64,000 bases of DNA. It comes from Oceanospirillaceae bacterium. Lineage in GTDB: Bacteria; Pseudomonadota; Gammaproteobacteria; Pseudomonadales; Oceanobacteraceae. This document shows, piece by piece, positions 50,016 through 60,900 of the stretch. Positions within the stretch are counted from its first letter, which is position 1; every line of letters begins with the position of its first letter. The stretch covers positions 1 to 64,000 of the forward strand of contig JACKOM010000005.1 of the NCBI GenBank assembly GCA_024234265.1, written 5' to 3'. The notes beneath the pieces are model-generated. The model made no database searches. It worked only from the letters and a program-made list of their open reading frames with translations, and was not told where the DNA came from. The position numbers and the translations under genes were made by a program.

Positions 50016-50937
50016 TTAATTTTTACAGCTGGCCGGCAACCAGCTTTGCCAGAGGCTTTGATTGTCGTTTAACCATTTTTGCGCAGCGTCGGCATAACTA
50101 AGATTATTCACATCCACCAGGGCGGCGAGGGTGGAAATCTGGGTATTATCCAGCTGAATATTACGCACCAGATTTGCGGCGCAGGGCCAGATCAGGGGGA
50201 ATTTTTCCCAGGCGGCTTTTTTCAGCCAGCCCCCTTTGGGGTTGCCACAATCATAAGCAAACTGCGGGTTTATACCCCATGCCGGATTGCTTTCGCATGC
50301 TTCGCTGTAATCCGGAAATTCAACAAATGCCCCGGGATATTCTGCTTCCACCCAGTTGGGGCTCCAGTTAAATAATACAATCGGGTCTTGGTGGGCGGCT
50401 GCGGCTTTTAATTCCTGCCACAGGGCATCGCCGTCTTTTACCCGGTGAATAATAAAATTCAGGCCCAGGGCGCGGATGCGCGCTTCATCGGGTTTCTCCC
50501 AGGGGCCGGCAATATAAACCCCTTTGCCAGAACCGGAGCGCGCAAAAATAGCGCTGCATTTTTTCAGGGCCTGCCAATCGGGCAAACCTGGGCAAAGTTT
50601 GGCAACGTAGGCGGGGTACCACCAGTCCTCGCGGGTGTGGGCGCTGTGTTCACCTAACTCCACAACACGCCCGGCAGCGCTTACCTGGCCCAGTTTGGCG
50701 GCCATGGTGCCTTCCCAGATTGATGCCGTGGGCCATATCAGCCCATTGGGCGTCCACGCTGCTGGGTACGTATTCCACCCGGTAACCCAGTTTTTCTAAT
50801 AAATCCCCCGTGATATGGGAAAGCACAATCTGGCTTGTCCAGTTGTTGGTAATAATGCGGATGGGGGTTTGATCCAGCCCATAAACCGTGGGGCTGAGCA
50901 GTGCCGTGAGAAATATGCCAAGTAATATGCGAACCAT
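50016..50937 (-). pseudogene. Frameshifted glycine betaine/choline ABC substrate-binding protein
   Basis: Two reading frames together make one OpuAC-type periplasmic binding protein: a signal peptide and NNWTSQIVLSHITGDLLEKLGY (from 50937), then from 50717 WEGTMAAKLGQV and EDWWYPAYVAKLCPGLPDW to the end. At about 50717 the conserved segment xQxEVWEG has lost roughly 14 bases (AHGIN runs straight into WEG), which changes frame. Ligand-site Trp residues remain. No permease or ATPase is adjacent. A sequencing error could explain a one-base slip but less easily the lost residues. Confidence 0.82.
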
Positions 50938-50972
50938 GCTGTTATCCCCGGGTTACCCGAGGAAAGTGTAGT

Positions 50973-51686
50973 TCAGCTCAGCAGGCTGGTGAGCAGCATA
51001 TGCAGGGCCAGCAGGGTGATGAGTATTTTAAATAAACGCAAAAAGAGTTGTTCCGGCAAGTGATGGCGCAGGCGGGTGCCAATATAGGATGCGGCGATGG
51101 CGGCTATGCCCGCGCTGAGTATCAGGGGCCAGAAATTAATCCAGCCGGGGGACAGTTGACTGAAAAGCGGCAGTTTTACCAGGTGGCTGATCACCATTAA
51201 GAGTGCATTGGTGGCGACTATCTGATCGCGGTTGAGGCCCCGTTTCAGTAACAGGGCTGAGCCCAGTGGGCCTGTGGCCCCGATTAACATGCCAATGCTG
51301 CCCTGGGCCAACCCCAGCAGAAAAAACGGTGCCGGCAGCCACGCAGGTAATTGCGGGGTTTTGGCCCATGTCAGGTAGAGAATGGCTGCGCCCATCAGGA
51401 CGGGTAAATAATGTAAATCCATGCCCCGCAGCAGGGGCAGCATAGCCAGTGCGCCGAGCAGGCAACCGGGTATAAAAGCCTGCAGTAATTGTTTGTCGGC
51501 GTCCTGCCAGGCAAATAAAAGTCGGCTGCTGTTACTGGCGAGTTGAATGCAGGCGTGCACGGGGATAAGGCTGGCAGCGGGCACTGCGAGGGCCAGCAGG
51601 GGCATGAGTATCATGCCGCCACCCTGACCCAGCAGGGCGGCAAGCAGTGAAGTGAAAAAAGCACAGGCAGTCAAAAATATCAGCAT
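50973..51686 (-). CDS. TauE/SafE-family (TSUP) anion permease
   Basis: 237 aa from ATG 51686; a TTG 45 bases earlier is the alternative. Seven to eight hydrophobic helices, with the family repeat pattern AALLGQGGGMILMPLLAL early and GSIGMLIGATGPLGSALLLKRGL in the second half. TSUP proteins export sulfite, sulfoacetate or related small anions across the inner membrane. No sulfur genes are near, so substrate is open. Confidence 0.87.
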   Translation of the reverse strand: MLIFLTACAFFTSLLAALLGQGGGMILMPLLALAVPAASLIPVHACIQLASNSSRLLFAWQDADKQLLQAFIPGCLLGALAMLPLLRGMDLHYLPVLMGAAILYLTWAKTPQLPAWLPAPFFLLGLAQGSIGMLIGATGPLGSALLLKRGLNRDQIVATNALLMVISHLVKLPLFSQLSPGWINFWPLILSAGIAAIAASYIGTRLRHHLPEQLFLRLFKILITLLALHMLLTSLLS

Positions 51687-51743
51687 GCTGTGATTGTCGC
51701 TGCTGCGCCCTGTGATGGGAAGGGCAGGCAATGCCTGCCCGGT

Positions 51744-53558
51744 TTAGAGCTGAATGCTGCCCTGATTGACGGCCAGCACAGTGTCCTGGGTGACGGGCAC
51801 ATAACGGTCGCTGTTCGGCAATAAAATAAACAGCGGGTCCTGCACCTGGCTGGGGTCGAAGCCCTGGTTTTTCAGATCAACTTTTTTGTATTTGAAAGTG
51901 CCGGTAATTTCCTGCTCTTCACGTATGCGGATAAATACCGGCACCGCATAGGCGGGCAGTTTCTGGCGCACATGCTGGGCAAATGCCTGGCCATCAAAGC
52001 GGTTTAATTCAGTGTTAAGGGTAATGGCGGCCATGCCGGCACGCCCATCACTGTTGGGGACCTGCACGCCATACACCACACTTTGTGCAATTTGCTGGAA
52101 CTGGTTGGCGACTTCTTCCACTTCTGTGGTGGCAACGTTTTCGCCTTTCCAGCGGAAGGTATCCCCCAGACGATCAATAAATGCGACGTGTTTGTAACCC
52201 TGACGTTGCACTAAATCACCACTGTTAAAATATACGTCGCCTTTTTTCTTCACATCGCGGAAGACTTTTTTGCGGTTAGCTTCTGGGTCTGTATAACCTT
52301 CAAAGGGGGAACGTTCGGTGACTTCGGCGAGTAATAAACCGACCTTGCCTTTTTCCACTTCGATTAAAAACCCTTTTTTATCGCGCACGGGTTCATCTTT
52401 TTCTATGTCGTATTGCACAACCGCGTGGCTCATGGGGCAATAACCACAGGTTAAATCCAGATTGAGGGCATTGGTGAAAGCGATATTGCATTCACTGGCG
52501 CCATACAACTCGCTGATATGTTCCACCCCAAAACGCTCGCGGAATGCCATCCAGATATCCGGGCGCAGGCCATTACCGCCCATTACCCGCACTTTATGCA
52601 GTTTATCCAGCGGTGATGCAGGTTGATTTAATAAATAGCGGCACAGCTCGCCGATATAACAAAATGCGGTCACGCCATAATCTGCACAATCTTTCCAGAA
52701 GCGGCTGGCGCTGAATTTTCGCGCAATGACTACTTCGCAGCCGGCGCCTACGGCGGAGGCAAATGAAACCGTCAGGGCATTGTTGTGGTACATGGGCAGG
52801 CACACATAAAACACATCCTCTGGCTTGAGGCGGAATGAGGCCAAGCCAAATGCACCCATGGCTTTAATCCAGCGGAAATGGGTCATGATGGAGGCTTTTG
52901 GCAGGCCCGTGGTGCCAGAGGTGAAAATATAATAAATCGGCTGTTTCATCTGAATCTGGCCGCTGCTCAGGGGGTTTTCCTGGCTGGCGTGGCGGCTGCT
53001 GTCGCCAAGGTCGGTGCAGTATTGCGGCATCACGTTTTGGTGGCTGTCCGCAAGGAAATAGGGGGTTTGCAGGCCGGCGGGCAGTTGGTCGCGGATTTGC
53101 GCATGGGCCTCAATTAATTCTTCGCCGAGAATCAGACGGCGGGCATTTACGCAGGTGAGGGAGTGCACTAACACTTCCTGGCGTTGGGTGGTGTTGATCA
53201 TGCTGGCGATGGCGCCGAGTTTGGCAAGGGCCAAAATACATACAAAGGTTTCAGGGCGGTTTTCCAGCATAACCGCCACAATATCGCCCTGGCTGATGCC
53301 CTGGCTGGCGAGGAAATGGGCGTAACGGTTGGCCCATTGGTTGATGTCGTTGTAACTGTAGGAAAAATGCTGATAGCGGATAAAAATCTTGTGTGGGTTT
53401 TCACGGGTGCGTTGTTCAAACATTTGTCCCACGGAAAAGTGTTTGTCGGCTTTTGCCGTCGCCAGATAATAAACACCCCGTAAAATGGTGCCTAAATCAG
53501 GTAGAATGCCAAAAACGGCTTTGGTGATATTCGTCAGGCTGACGGTGCGTGCTTGCAT
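51744..53558 (-). CDS. Long-chain acyl-CoA synthetase (FadD6 / FATP-like)
   Basis: 604 aa adenylate-forming enzyme. The AMP loop YYIFTSGTTGLPKASIMTHFRW, the linker ELYGASECNIAF, YFNSGDLVQRQGYKHVAFIDRLGDTFRWKGENVAT and the C-terminal Lys segment ITGTFKYKKVDLKNQGFD are all present. The overall pattern matches the very-long-chain FATP/FadD6 group rather than FadD. It likely activates long-chain or very-long-chain fatty acids at the membrane. AAGGGG precedes the ATG, and a perfect inverted repeat lies just upstream. Confidence 0.93.
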   Translation of the reverse strand: MQARTVSLTNITKAVFGILPDLGTILRGVYYLATAKADKHFSVGQMFEQRTRENPHKIFIRYQHFSYSYNDINQWANRYAHFLASQGISQGDIVAVMLENRPETFVCILALAKLGAIASMINTTQRQEVLVHSLTCVNARRLILGEELIEAHAQIRDQLPAGLQTPYFLADSHQNVMPQYCTDLGDSSRHASQENPLSSGQIQMKQPIYYIFTSGTTGLPKASIMTHFRWIKAMGAFGLASFRLKPEDVFYVCLPMYHNNALTVSFASAVGAGCEVVIARKFSASRFWKDCADYGVTAFCYIGELCRYLLNQPASPLDKLHKVRVMGGNGLRPDIWMAFRERFGVEHISELYGASECNIAFTNALNLDLTCGYCPMSHAVVQYDIEKDEPVRDKKGFLIEVEKGKVGLLLAEVTERSPFEGYTDPEANRKKVFRDVKKKGDVYFNSGDLVQRQGYKHVAFIDRLGDTFRWKGENVATTEVEEVANQFQQIAQSVVYGVQVPNSDGRAGMAAITLNTELNRFDGQAFAQHVRQKLPAYAVPVFIRIREEQEITGTFKYKKVDLKNQGFDPSQVQDPLFILLPNSDRYVPVTQDTVLAVNQGSIQL

Positions 53559-53572
53559 AGCAAAACCCCTTG

Positions 53573-53594
53573 GTTATGGTGTTTTCACCATAAC
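53573..53594. promoter_or_regulatory. Inverted repeat upstream of the acyl-CoA synthetase
   Basis: GTTATGGTG and CACCATAAC are perfect complements around TTTT, 14 bases upstream of the minus-strand start codon. It may be an operator or an RNA hairpin in the leader. Confidence 0.5.
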
Positions 53595-53732
53595 TTATTG
53601 TTATTTTTCAGGTGGCTGGCGCGCCCAATATACGGGCACAGAGTAGCGGGTTAAATGATATAAACGGCCAGATTCCGTGGCATTGTGGCCAGCCCGGCCA
53701 TGGGCTGGCCGATATGAAAAAGAGTAATGTGT

Positions 53733-54509
53733 ATGTTGATGGTGATTTCCCCGGCAAAAACCCTGGATTTTGAAAGCCCTTTGCCGGTTGCAGATGTATC
53801 CATGCCGGATTTACTGCAGCACAGTGCAGAATTGATTGATCAGCTTAAAACCCTGGCACCCCATGAAATTGCAGAATTGATGGGGTTGAGCAGTAAACTG
53901 GCGGAGCTGAACAGCAATCGTTTTATAGAATGGCAATTACCTTTTACACCGCAAAATGCGCGCCCGGCGGTATTTGCCTTTGATGGTGATGTTTATACGG
54001 GCCTGGATGCCTACCATCTGAATGCCAAACAAATTGCCTTTGCGCAGCAGCATTTACGTATTTTATCGGGTTTGTATGGTCTGTTGCGCCCGCTTGATTT
54101 AATGCAGGCCTATCGTTTGGAAATGGGTACACGCCTGGAAAATATACGCGGCAAGGATTTGTATCAGTTCTGGGGAGATGTAATCACCGAGGCATTAAAT
54201 GCGCAGCTTACGGCCTTAAAAACCGAATGTTTGCTCAACCTTGCCTCCGGTGAGTATTTTAAGTCGGTTAAAAAGAACAAGTTAAAGGCCCGTATTATTA
54301 CCCCGATTTTTAAAGATCAGAAAAATGGCCAGTATAAAATCATCAGTTTTTATGCAAAAAAAGCCCGTGGCCTGATGGCTGCCTATGTGATTCGCAATGA
54401 AATTAACGATGTATCATTGATCCGTGATTTTGATGTCGAGGGTTATTATTTTTGTGCAGAGCAGTCCAGTGCTGATGAGTGGGTGTTTTTGCGTGATCAT
54501 GCGCAATAA
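53733..54509 (+). CDS. yaaA: Peroxide stress protein YaaA (UPF0246)
   Basis: 258 aa from ATG 53733 (MLMVISPAKTLDFESPL), which aligns with the E. coli start MLILISPAKTLD; an ATG at 53727 is possible. Other family blocks: PAVFAFDGDVYTGLDAYHL, LRILSGLYGLLRPLDLMQAYRLEMGTRL and the C-terminal KKARGLMAAYVIRNEI. In E. coli YaaA lowers free iron and limits oxidative DNA damage during peroxide stress. No OxyR site was recognised. Confidence 0.95.
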   Translation: MLMVISPAKTLDFESPLPVADVSMPDLLQHSAELIDQLKTLAPHEIAELMGLSSKLAELNSNRFIEWQLPFTPQNARPAVFAFDGDVYTGLDAYHLNAKQIAFAQQHLRILSGLYGLLRPLDLMQAYRLEMGTRLENIRGKDLYQFWGDVITEALNAQLTALKTECLLNLASGEYFKSVKKNKLKARIITPIFKDQKNGQYKIISFYAKKARGLMAAYVIRNEINDVSLIRDFDVEGYYFCAEQSSADEWVFLRDHAQ

Positions 54510-54542
54510 TCGTTAATTTCAGATGTCAGAAAAGCAGCTGTG

Positions 54543-54598
54543 CCTGTTACGGAGTGTGACGTGACAGGTACAGGTGAATTGAATAGGCAGGGTATAAT
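54543..54598 (+). promoter_or_regulatory. Candidate promoter and dyad before the YajG-like gene
   Basis: A perfect TATAAT at 54593-54598 lacks a good -35 box. Upstream, CCTGTTAC and GTGACAGG form an imperfect dyad at 54543-54568. Confidence 0.35.
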
Positions 54599-54658
54599 CC
54601 CTGTCGATTATTTTCAGGGGCTGCATAGCGGCCCTGTATAGCTCAGAAAGGAGTGCAT

Positions 54659-55216
54659 ATGAAGTTAAGAACAAGTTTGCTGGTGGCGGCAATGGCATTA
54701 GGTGGTTGCACCCTGGCCCCGCAGAAATTACAGCTGGAAACGACTGTTTCTGCGCCTGCGGCCAGTGTGATCCGTACTCCGTTGATTGTGACTGTGAGCG
54801 ATAAACGCAGTGTGCCAGTGATTGGCTACCGTAATGCGCAAAATCAGGGTGAGTTAACCCTGGAGCCGGAACTCAATCAGGTGATTGGTGAGTCATTAAC
54901 CAAAGCCCTGTCGGCTGCCGGTGTGCCTATGGCTACCAGCGCAGACGGTGCAAATACCCTGCAGGTTGAAGTTAATCGTCTGACCTATTCAACACCGGAT
55001 GAAGTGTGGGTAACCCACATAAAGATCGATGCTGAATTTACTGTGGTTGTGCAGCGCGGCAATGAAACCTTTAAGAAGCGTTTTAAAGCTAATCAGGCTA
55101 CCGATGTGGCGCTTGCGCCTAATGATCGTTTCAATGCGGCGGCCGTTTCCGGTGTGGTTTCTGAATTGCTGAATAAAATCGCCAATGACCCGGAAACTAT
55201 TAATTTCCTGAAGTAA
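54659..55216 (+). CDS. yajG: YajG-family lipoprotein
   Basis: 185 aa from ATG 54659 (GGAG five bases before). Lipobox MALGGC. The mature part matches YajG: VSAPAASVIRTPLIVTVSDKRSVPVIGYRN and LTLEPELNQVIGESLTKALSAAGV. YajG-like proteins are outer-membrane lipoproteins of unknown role. A bidirectional terminator follows and separates it from prc. Confidence 0.85.
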   Translation: MKLRTSLLVAAMALGGCTLAPQKLQLETTVSAPAASVIRTPLIVTVSDKRSVPVIGYRNAQNQGELTLEPELNQVIGESLTKALSAAGVPMATSADGANTLQVEVNRLTYSTPDEVWVTHIKIDAEFTVVVQRGNETFKKRFKANQATDVALAPNDRFNAAAVSGVVSELLNKIANDPETINFLK

Positions 55217-55233
55217 TTTTGGGTGATGAGGTA

Positions 55234-55270
55234 ATAAAAAAAGGCCGGTTAATAAACCGGCCTTTTTTGT
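55234..55270. terminator. Bidirectional terminator between yajG and prc
   Basis: AAAAAAAGGCCGGTT and AACCGGCCTTTTTT pair over AATA, between two converging genes. Confidence 0.93.
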
Positions 55271-55282
55271 TTCTAACGTATG

Positions 55283-57337
55283 TTATTTTTTCGCACTTTT
55301 CAGGCTGATGTAATCCAGCATGATTTCACCGGATTCCTCTAACTGGGCATCGGGCTCTTTATCTTTTTTGTTTTTGTCGTTTTCGCTCGGTTCCATGTCT
55401 TCATCGTCGGTGTTGTCCATGTGGTCGAGCAGGGGCATGCCTTTGGCTTTACGACGTTTGTTTTCCATGGTCAGGCGATCTTTTTCCAGCGCCTCACGCT
55501 CTTGTTTGCGTTTGTCGATATTCAGTGAAACCACAGTTTCATCGCGCAGGCGTTTGAGTAATGCAACCTGTTCATTCAAGTAAATAAAATCAGGGTTGCT
55601 GGCCACACGTTTGTCGTGGTTGCTGCGCAGGGTGGATAACATAGGTTTTACATCACCGACGGTTTTGTAATCTGCGGCTTTGATCTGATCCCATGGCAGT
55701 GCTTCGGGCAGGGCGCTTTCACCGATTTTGTCCGTATCATAAATTTCGGGGTAGGCGATATCCGGCAGTACTCCACGGTGCTGGGTACTTTCACCACTGA
55801 TGCGATAGAACTTGGCATTGGTGACTTTGAGCTGGCCGCGGAACAGGGGAATTAATGTTTGCACTGTGCCTTTACCAAAGGTCTGGCTGCCCACGATCAG
55901 GCCGCGGCCATAGTCCTGAATGGCACCGGCAAAAATTTCCGATGCAGATGCGCTCAGGCGGTTAGTTACCACCATTAACGGGCCGTCGTAGAGGGTGCCG
56001 GGGTTTTCATCTTCCAGTACCTGGGTGTGGCCGAAGCTGTAATGCACCTGCACAGTGGGGCCTTTGTCGATGAAGAGGCCAACCAGATTGTTCACTTCTT
56101 CAAGTGAGCCGCCACCGTTGTTGCGCAGGTCGATAATCAGGCCATCAATGCCCTGGGCTTTGAGTTCATTAATCAAGCGGCTCACGTCGCGTGTGGTGGA
56201 GCGGTAATCTTCTTTATTGGCGTTGCGGCCTTCGAAGTCTGCATAAAATGCCGGGATGTCGATGACACCCAGTTTGAAATCTTTACCATCACGTTTAATG
56301 GTAATGATGTCTTTCTGAGCGGCGCGATCTTCGAGTTTTACTTCATCGCGTACGATAGGGATGATTTTGCTTTCATCGGTTTTGCTGGAGCCGGGAATCA
56401 CTTCCAGGCGCACCAAGCTGCCTTTGGGGCCGCGGATTAAATCTACGACTTCATCTAAACGCCAGCCGATCACGTTGACGATCGGGCCATCTTTATCCTG
56501 CGCCACACCGATAATTTTATCGGAAGGGTGTAATAAACCGGTTTTGTCGGCGGGGCCGGCGGTTACCAGACTTTCAACTACGGTATTTTCGTTTTCAGAG
56601 CGCAGCACTGCACCAATGCCCTGTAAAGACAGGCTCATATTGATGTTAAAGTTTTCGCTGTTGCGCGGAGACATGTATTGGGTGTGTGGGTCGAAGCTGG
56701 CGGTGATGGCATTCATGTAGGTCTGGAATGCATCTTCGCTGTTGACCTGTTCGATACGGGTCAGCTGGCTTTCATAACGCTTAAGTAATAAATCTTTAAT
56801 GTCTTTATCGGGTTTGTTGGCGAGTTTCAGGTTGAGTACTGCGCTTTTGATGCGTTTGCGCCACAGGTCATCCAGCTCGGCAGTGTCTTTTGCCCAGGGG
56901 GCTTTTTCTCGGTCGAGGTCGATGCTTTCGTTAATTTTGAAATTAAATTGTTCGGTGCCTTTTTTGAGTAATTCAACCGCATAGGTTAAACGCTCAACCA
57001 AACGCTGCTCGTAACGGTTGTAAATTTTGTAGGCAATATCGAGTTCGTTACGTTTGATGGCATCGTCGAGATTTTTACGGTCTTTTTCGAAATCTTTGAT
57101 GTCGTCTGCAGTGAAGTAGGAGCGGGTAGGGTCGAGGGAAGAAATATAACTGTCAAATACTGTGCTGGAAAAATCATCATTGATGTATTTGCGTGCGTAG
57201 TGGTGCTGATACAGATGGTGTACAACGGCTCTGTTTGTCAGGGCGTGTTCTGTACCGGGTACCAGAGGTTCAGGGCTGTTAGCCTGGGAGCTTAAGCTCA
57301 GGCTGAGCAGGCACAGGGCTATTAAACGACCAATCAT
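55283..57337 (-). CDS. prc: Tail-specific (C-terminal processing) protease Prc
   Basis: 684 aa from ATG 57337, close to E. coli Prc (682 aa). AGGA lies nine bases upstream and the start opens on a signal peptide (MIGRLIALCLLSLSLSSQA). The frame is open to 57439 but without a ribosome site. N-terminal helical region, PDZ domain (about 215-310, SLQGIGAVLRSEN), and the S41 protease domain with SASASEIFAGAIQDYGRG (Ser) and TFGKGTVQ (Lys). It trims periplasmic proteins such as PBP3. The C-terminus is unusually charged (EDMEPSENDKNKKDKEP). Confidence 0.95.
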   Translation of the reverse strand: MIGRLIALCLLSLSLSSQANSPEPLVPGTEHALTNRAVVHHLYQHHYARKYINDDFSSTVFDSYISSLDPTRSYFTADDIKDFEKDRKNLDDAIKRNELDIAYKIYNRYEQRLVERLTYAVELLKKGTEQFNFKINESIDLDREKAPWAKDTAELDDLWRKRIKSAVLNLKLANKPDKDIKDLLLKRYESQLTRIEQVNSEDAFQTYMNAITASFDPHTQYMSPRNSENFNINMSLSLQGIGAVLRSENENTVVESLVTAGPADKTGLLHPSDKIIGVAQDKDGPIVNVIGWRLDEVVDLIRGPKGSLVRLEVIPGSSKTDESKIIPIVRDEVKLEDRAAQKDIITIKRDGKDFKLGVIDIPAFYADFEGRNANKEDYRSTTRDVSRLINELKAQGIDGLIIDLRNNGGGSLEEVNNLVGLFIDKGPTVQVHYSFGHTQVLEDENPGTLYDGPLMVVTNRLSASASEIFAGAIQDYGRGLIVGSQTFGKGTVQTLIPLFRGQLKVTNAKFYRISGESTQHRGVLPDIAYPEIYDTDKIGESALPEALPWDQIKAADYKTVGDVKPMLSTLRSNHDKRVASNPDFIYLNEQVALLKRLRDETVVSLNIDKRKQEREALEKDRLTMENKRRKAKGMPLLDHMDNTDDEDMEPSENDKNKKDKEPDAQLEESGEIMLDYISLKSAKK

Positions 57338-57497
57338 GAAATCCTGTTTCCTTATCATTATGTTTTTACAAATACGGCCAGGCTTAGTATCAACGAGGCT
57401 GGGGGGAGTTCCGTTGAACATCATGCACTGCACTGGCAATATTCGTCGCAGATGCGGGATGATAACGTAACACTAGCCAATAATCACAGCGGACACC

Positions 57498-57926
57498 ATG
57501 AGAATTACACTGGAATTGCCATCAGAAACGCCTTTTTTTGTGCATCCCATTCAGGTGCGGGCTGCGGACATCAATTATGCCGGTCACCTTGGCAATGATC
57601 GTCTACTTGTCTATGCGCAGGAGGCGAGGGCCAACTGGTTGTGGTCATTAGGTTTTGGTGAACTGGATATCGACGGGCTGGGGATTATTCTCGCCGATGC
57701 GGCGCTGCAGTTTAAAAACGAAGCGTTTGCGGCTGAGCAATTAGAGGTCGCCCTGTACCGTGGTGCTGACAGTAAATACGGTTTTGATTTGTTTTATGAC
57801 GTAACCCGCGACGGGGTTCTGATTGCGCGGATAAAAACTGCCGTGCTGTTTTATGATTACGGGCAGCGCTGCCTGGCAGCGCCGCCCAAATCACTTATCC
57901 TGCAGCTGCCAGCGGCTCCGCATTAA
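57498..57926 (+). CDS. 4HBT-fold acyl-CoA thioesterase
   Basis: 142 aa. The hot-dog pattern VRAADINYAGHLGNDRLLVYAQEARANWLW carries the conserved Asp/Asn of the 4-hydroxybenzoyl-CoA thioesterase group. Likely hydrolyses acyl-CoAs in the cytosol. Its last 32 bases overlap, tail to tail, the 3' end of the carboxylase on the other strand. Divergent from prc by 160 bases. Confidence 0.87.
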   Translation: MRITLELPSETPFFVHPIQVRAADINYAGHLGNDRLLVYAQEARANWLWSLGFGELDIDGLGIILADAALQFKNEAFAAEQLEVALYRGADSKYGFDLFYDVTRDGVLIARIKTAVLFYDYGQRCLAAPPKSLILQLPAAPH

Positions 57927-60900
57927 CATCGGATGTTGCGCCGGAAAGCGGGCGCAATACAAACAGCAGGTCACCCTGGTTTACCTGCTGGCCATCGCTG
58001 TTCAGAACTTTCACAACCTGATACTGCTGGCCTGCCGGATAGAGTTCATTACCCTGCGGGTTGAGTGAGCGTAAGCTCAGCGGGGTGAACATTTTCATGG
58101 CTTCCATCAGGCACAGGGTTTGTTCTGTGCTGATGGTGTCACCTTCAGTCACATAAGCAGGTTCTGTGGGTGAGGGTGAGCCGTAGAAAATACTGCTCGC
58201 CGGGGCCAGCACTTTAATTTCATCCGAACCTTCAATGCGCAGGGCATCCAGGGAAATTGCCTGTTGCTGGTTACCGGCACTGGCTTCTATATCACGGATC
58301 AGCAGATCGGTGTCGATACGGTTGAGGAAATCCGGCAGATAACCCGTGCTGTAAATACCCTTATTGAAAATCTCGTCGTCGAGAATACGTTTAAGCAGTG
58401 GGATGTTGGTGCACACACCTTTAATCACCACGCTGTCGAGATATTTACGCAGTTTTTTCACGGTATCGGCACGATCTTTACCGTAACAAATAATCTGAAC
58501 CACCATGCTGTCGTAGAAAGGTGTGACTTCTTTGTCGGTGTCGATGGCCTGCAGCAGGTGAATATAATCCTGCGCGGGTAATTTGCATTCGGTGACCTTG
58601 CCGGGGTTGGGTACAAACACAATCTGGCCATTACGGTTAACGGCTTTTTCGGCGTTAACCCGCACTTCCATGGCGTAACCATTTTCCTGGAAGACTACTT
58701 CTTCGATGCTTTCGCCTGCGGCGATACGGAATTGGTGTTTGACAATATCCGTGTTGGTTACCAGTTCGGTTACCGGGTGCTCAACCTGCAGACGGGTGTT
58801 CATTTCCATGAAATACAGGGTATTGGCATCCAGGTCGAAAATAAATTCGACTGTGCCGGCGCCGTAATATTCCACGGCATCGGCAATGGCTGCAGCGTAA
58901 TCGTAGGCCTGTTGTGCAAGTTCGGCCGGCAGCATAGTAGAGCCGGACTCTTCGACAATTTTCTGATTATTACGCTGCACGCTGCAGTCACGCAGACCCA
59001 GTACACGGGTGTTGTTGTGGCTGTCGCGCAGAATTTGCACTTCGATGTGACGCAGTGATGTCACGTATTTCTCAAGGTACACATCACCGTTACCAAATGC
59101 GCTGCGTGCTTCAGCGGAAATTTGGTGGAACAGCTCGTGAATATTGTCCGGGCTTTCAACAACCTGAATACCTTTACCACCGCCGCCGTGTACGGCTTTG
59201 AGCAATACCGGGTAACCGATACTGTCGGCAACTTTGGCCGCCATGGCGGAGGTCGTCACAATACCGTGGGAGCCGGGTACCACAGGTACGCCAATGCGCA
59301 GGGCGGTATTAATCGCGTTGGATTTGTTACCCATGGTTTCCATGGAGGAAACGTGCGGGCCAACGAAGTTAATGTTGTGGTTGGCACACAGGGCCGCAAA
59401 TTGTGCGCTTTCAGACAGGAAACCTATACCGGGGTGCAGGGCATCGGCACCTTCCAGATCGGCAATGCGGATAACACTCTTGGCGTTCAGGTAACTTTCG
59501 TCTGGTGTATTACCACCGATACAGACCAGGCGACCTTTTTCATTGAGCATATCGGCAGCGGTGGAGTTCATATCCGGGTCTGACTGCACCAGAATAACCT
59601 GCAGATCACTTTCCTGGGCTTTTTTCACCAGTTTTTGTGCGGTACAGCCACGGGCATGGATCAGTACTTTTTTCACCGGGCGGAAAAGTTTTTTCGGCTG
59701 GGTTTCTTCCGCTGCCACGTGTTCGTCATCAACCACATCGTAGTCCTGCAGTACACGTTCAAGTACATCAAGTACCGTGCGTTTAGCGACAGGGATAGTT
59801 GGGTCAATTGCCTGTAATTTATTATCCAGTTCCGGCTCGAAAGGATGTTTCACCAGACCTGACATACTTTCGTTGTTGGTGGACAGATAATTCGACAGGG
59901 TTGCAGTGGATGGCAAATAGGATGGCACCACGATCTGGCCTGCGAACGGCATATTAGTGCCGCTGAAATAATAGTTTTGCACCAGCGGGTGGGTTGCAAA
60001 ACTGGCCTGTGCACCACCGGTACAATCACCAAAACCAAAAACAATAATGGGCAGGTCATTATCGCGGATAAAACGGGTAATACGGTCGTTCACCACGGCC
60101 ATGGAGAAGAGTGCAGCTGCACCTTCTTTGGTTTGCATACCACCGGAGGAAACAAAACACACAATCGGGTACTGGTGACGGGCACACTCAACCATGAGCT
60201 TGCAGAATTTCTCTGCGCTGGCCATATCAAACGCACCCGCTTGGAAATCCAGGTTAGAAATTAATGTGCCCACGCGGTGTGCCTGGCCGTTAATGCGCAC
60301 GGTACCAAAACCGGTTACCACGCCGCAGGCCGGAATGCCTTTTTTCAGGGCGGATTCAATTGCCGTACGGAAGCCTGGGAAGCCCACCGGGTCGCTGGTC
60401 ATCAGCTGGCCGTTAAGCTCTTCAAATTCAGTGAAAAATTCGCTGATAAAAGATTTATAACCGGTCAGTTTTTGTTTTTTGGTTTTATCCAGTACGTCCT
60501 GAATTAACAGATCGTAATAGGCGATGGTCAGGCGGTTCCAGAAATCTTTGCGGCGGCCGATGCTCACCGGGTTGATACGTCCGGAATAATCTTTGCCGTT
60601 TTCTGCTGCGTAATATTCGGGCAGCAGTTTTTCAAACAGGAAGGTGATAATCACAAACAGCGTATCGGAAATACGCGGGAAGCTGTGTTTTTTCCATTCT
60701 TCAATTTGTTTGAGCAGTTCGCCACGGCTGCTGTAGGCAATAAAGTATTTGAACCAGTGGCCGAAGGCTTCTTCCTGGCCGTCCAGCTGATGGCGTTTTG
60801 TTGCGTGGCTCAGGCCTTTTTCCATCAGCTTTTTCAGGGCAGCGCGCGACAGGTTGTGGGTTTCCCGTGCTTCCCGCGCTACGTCTACCAGATGCTCGAT

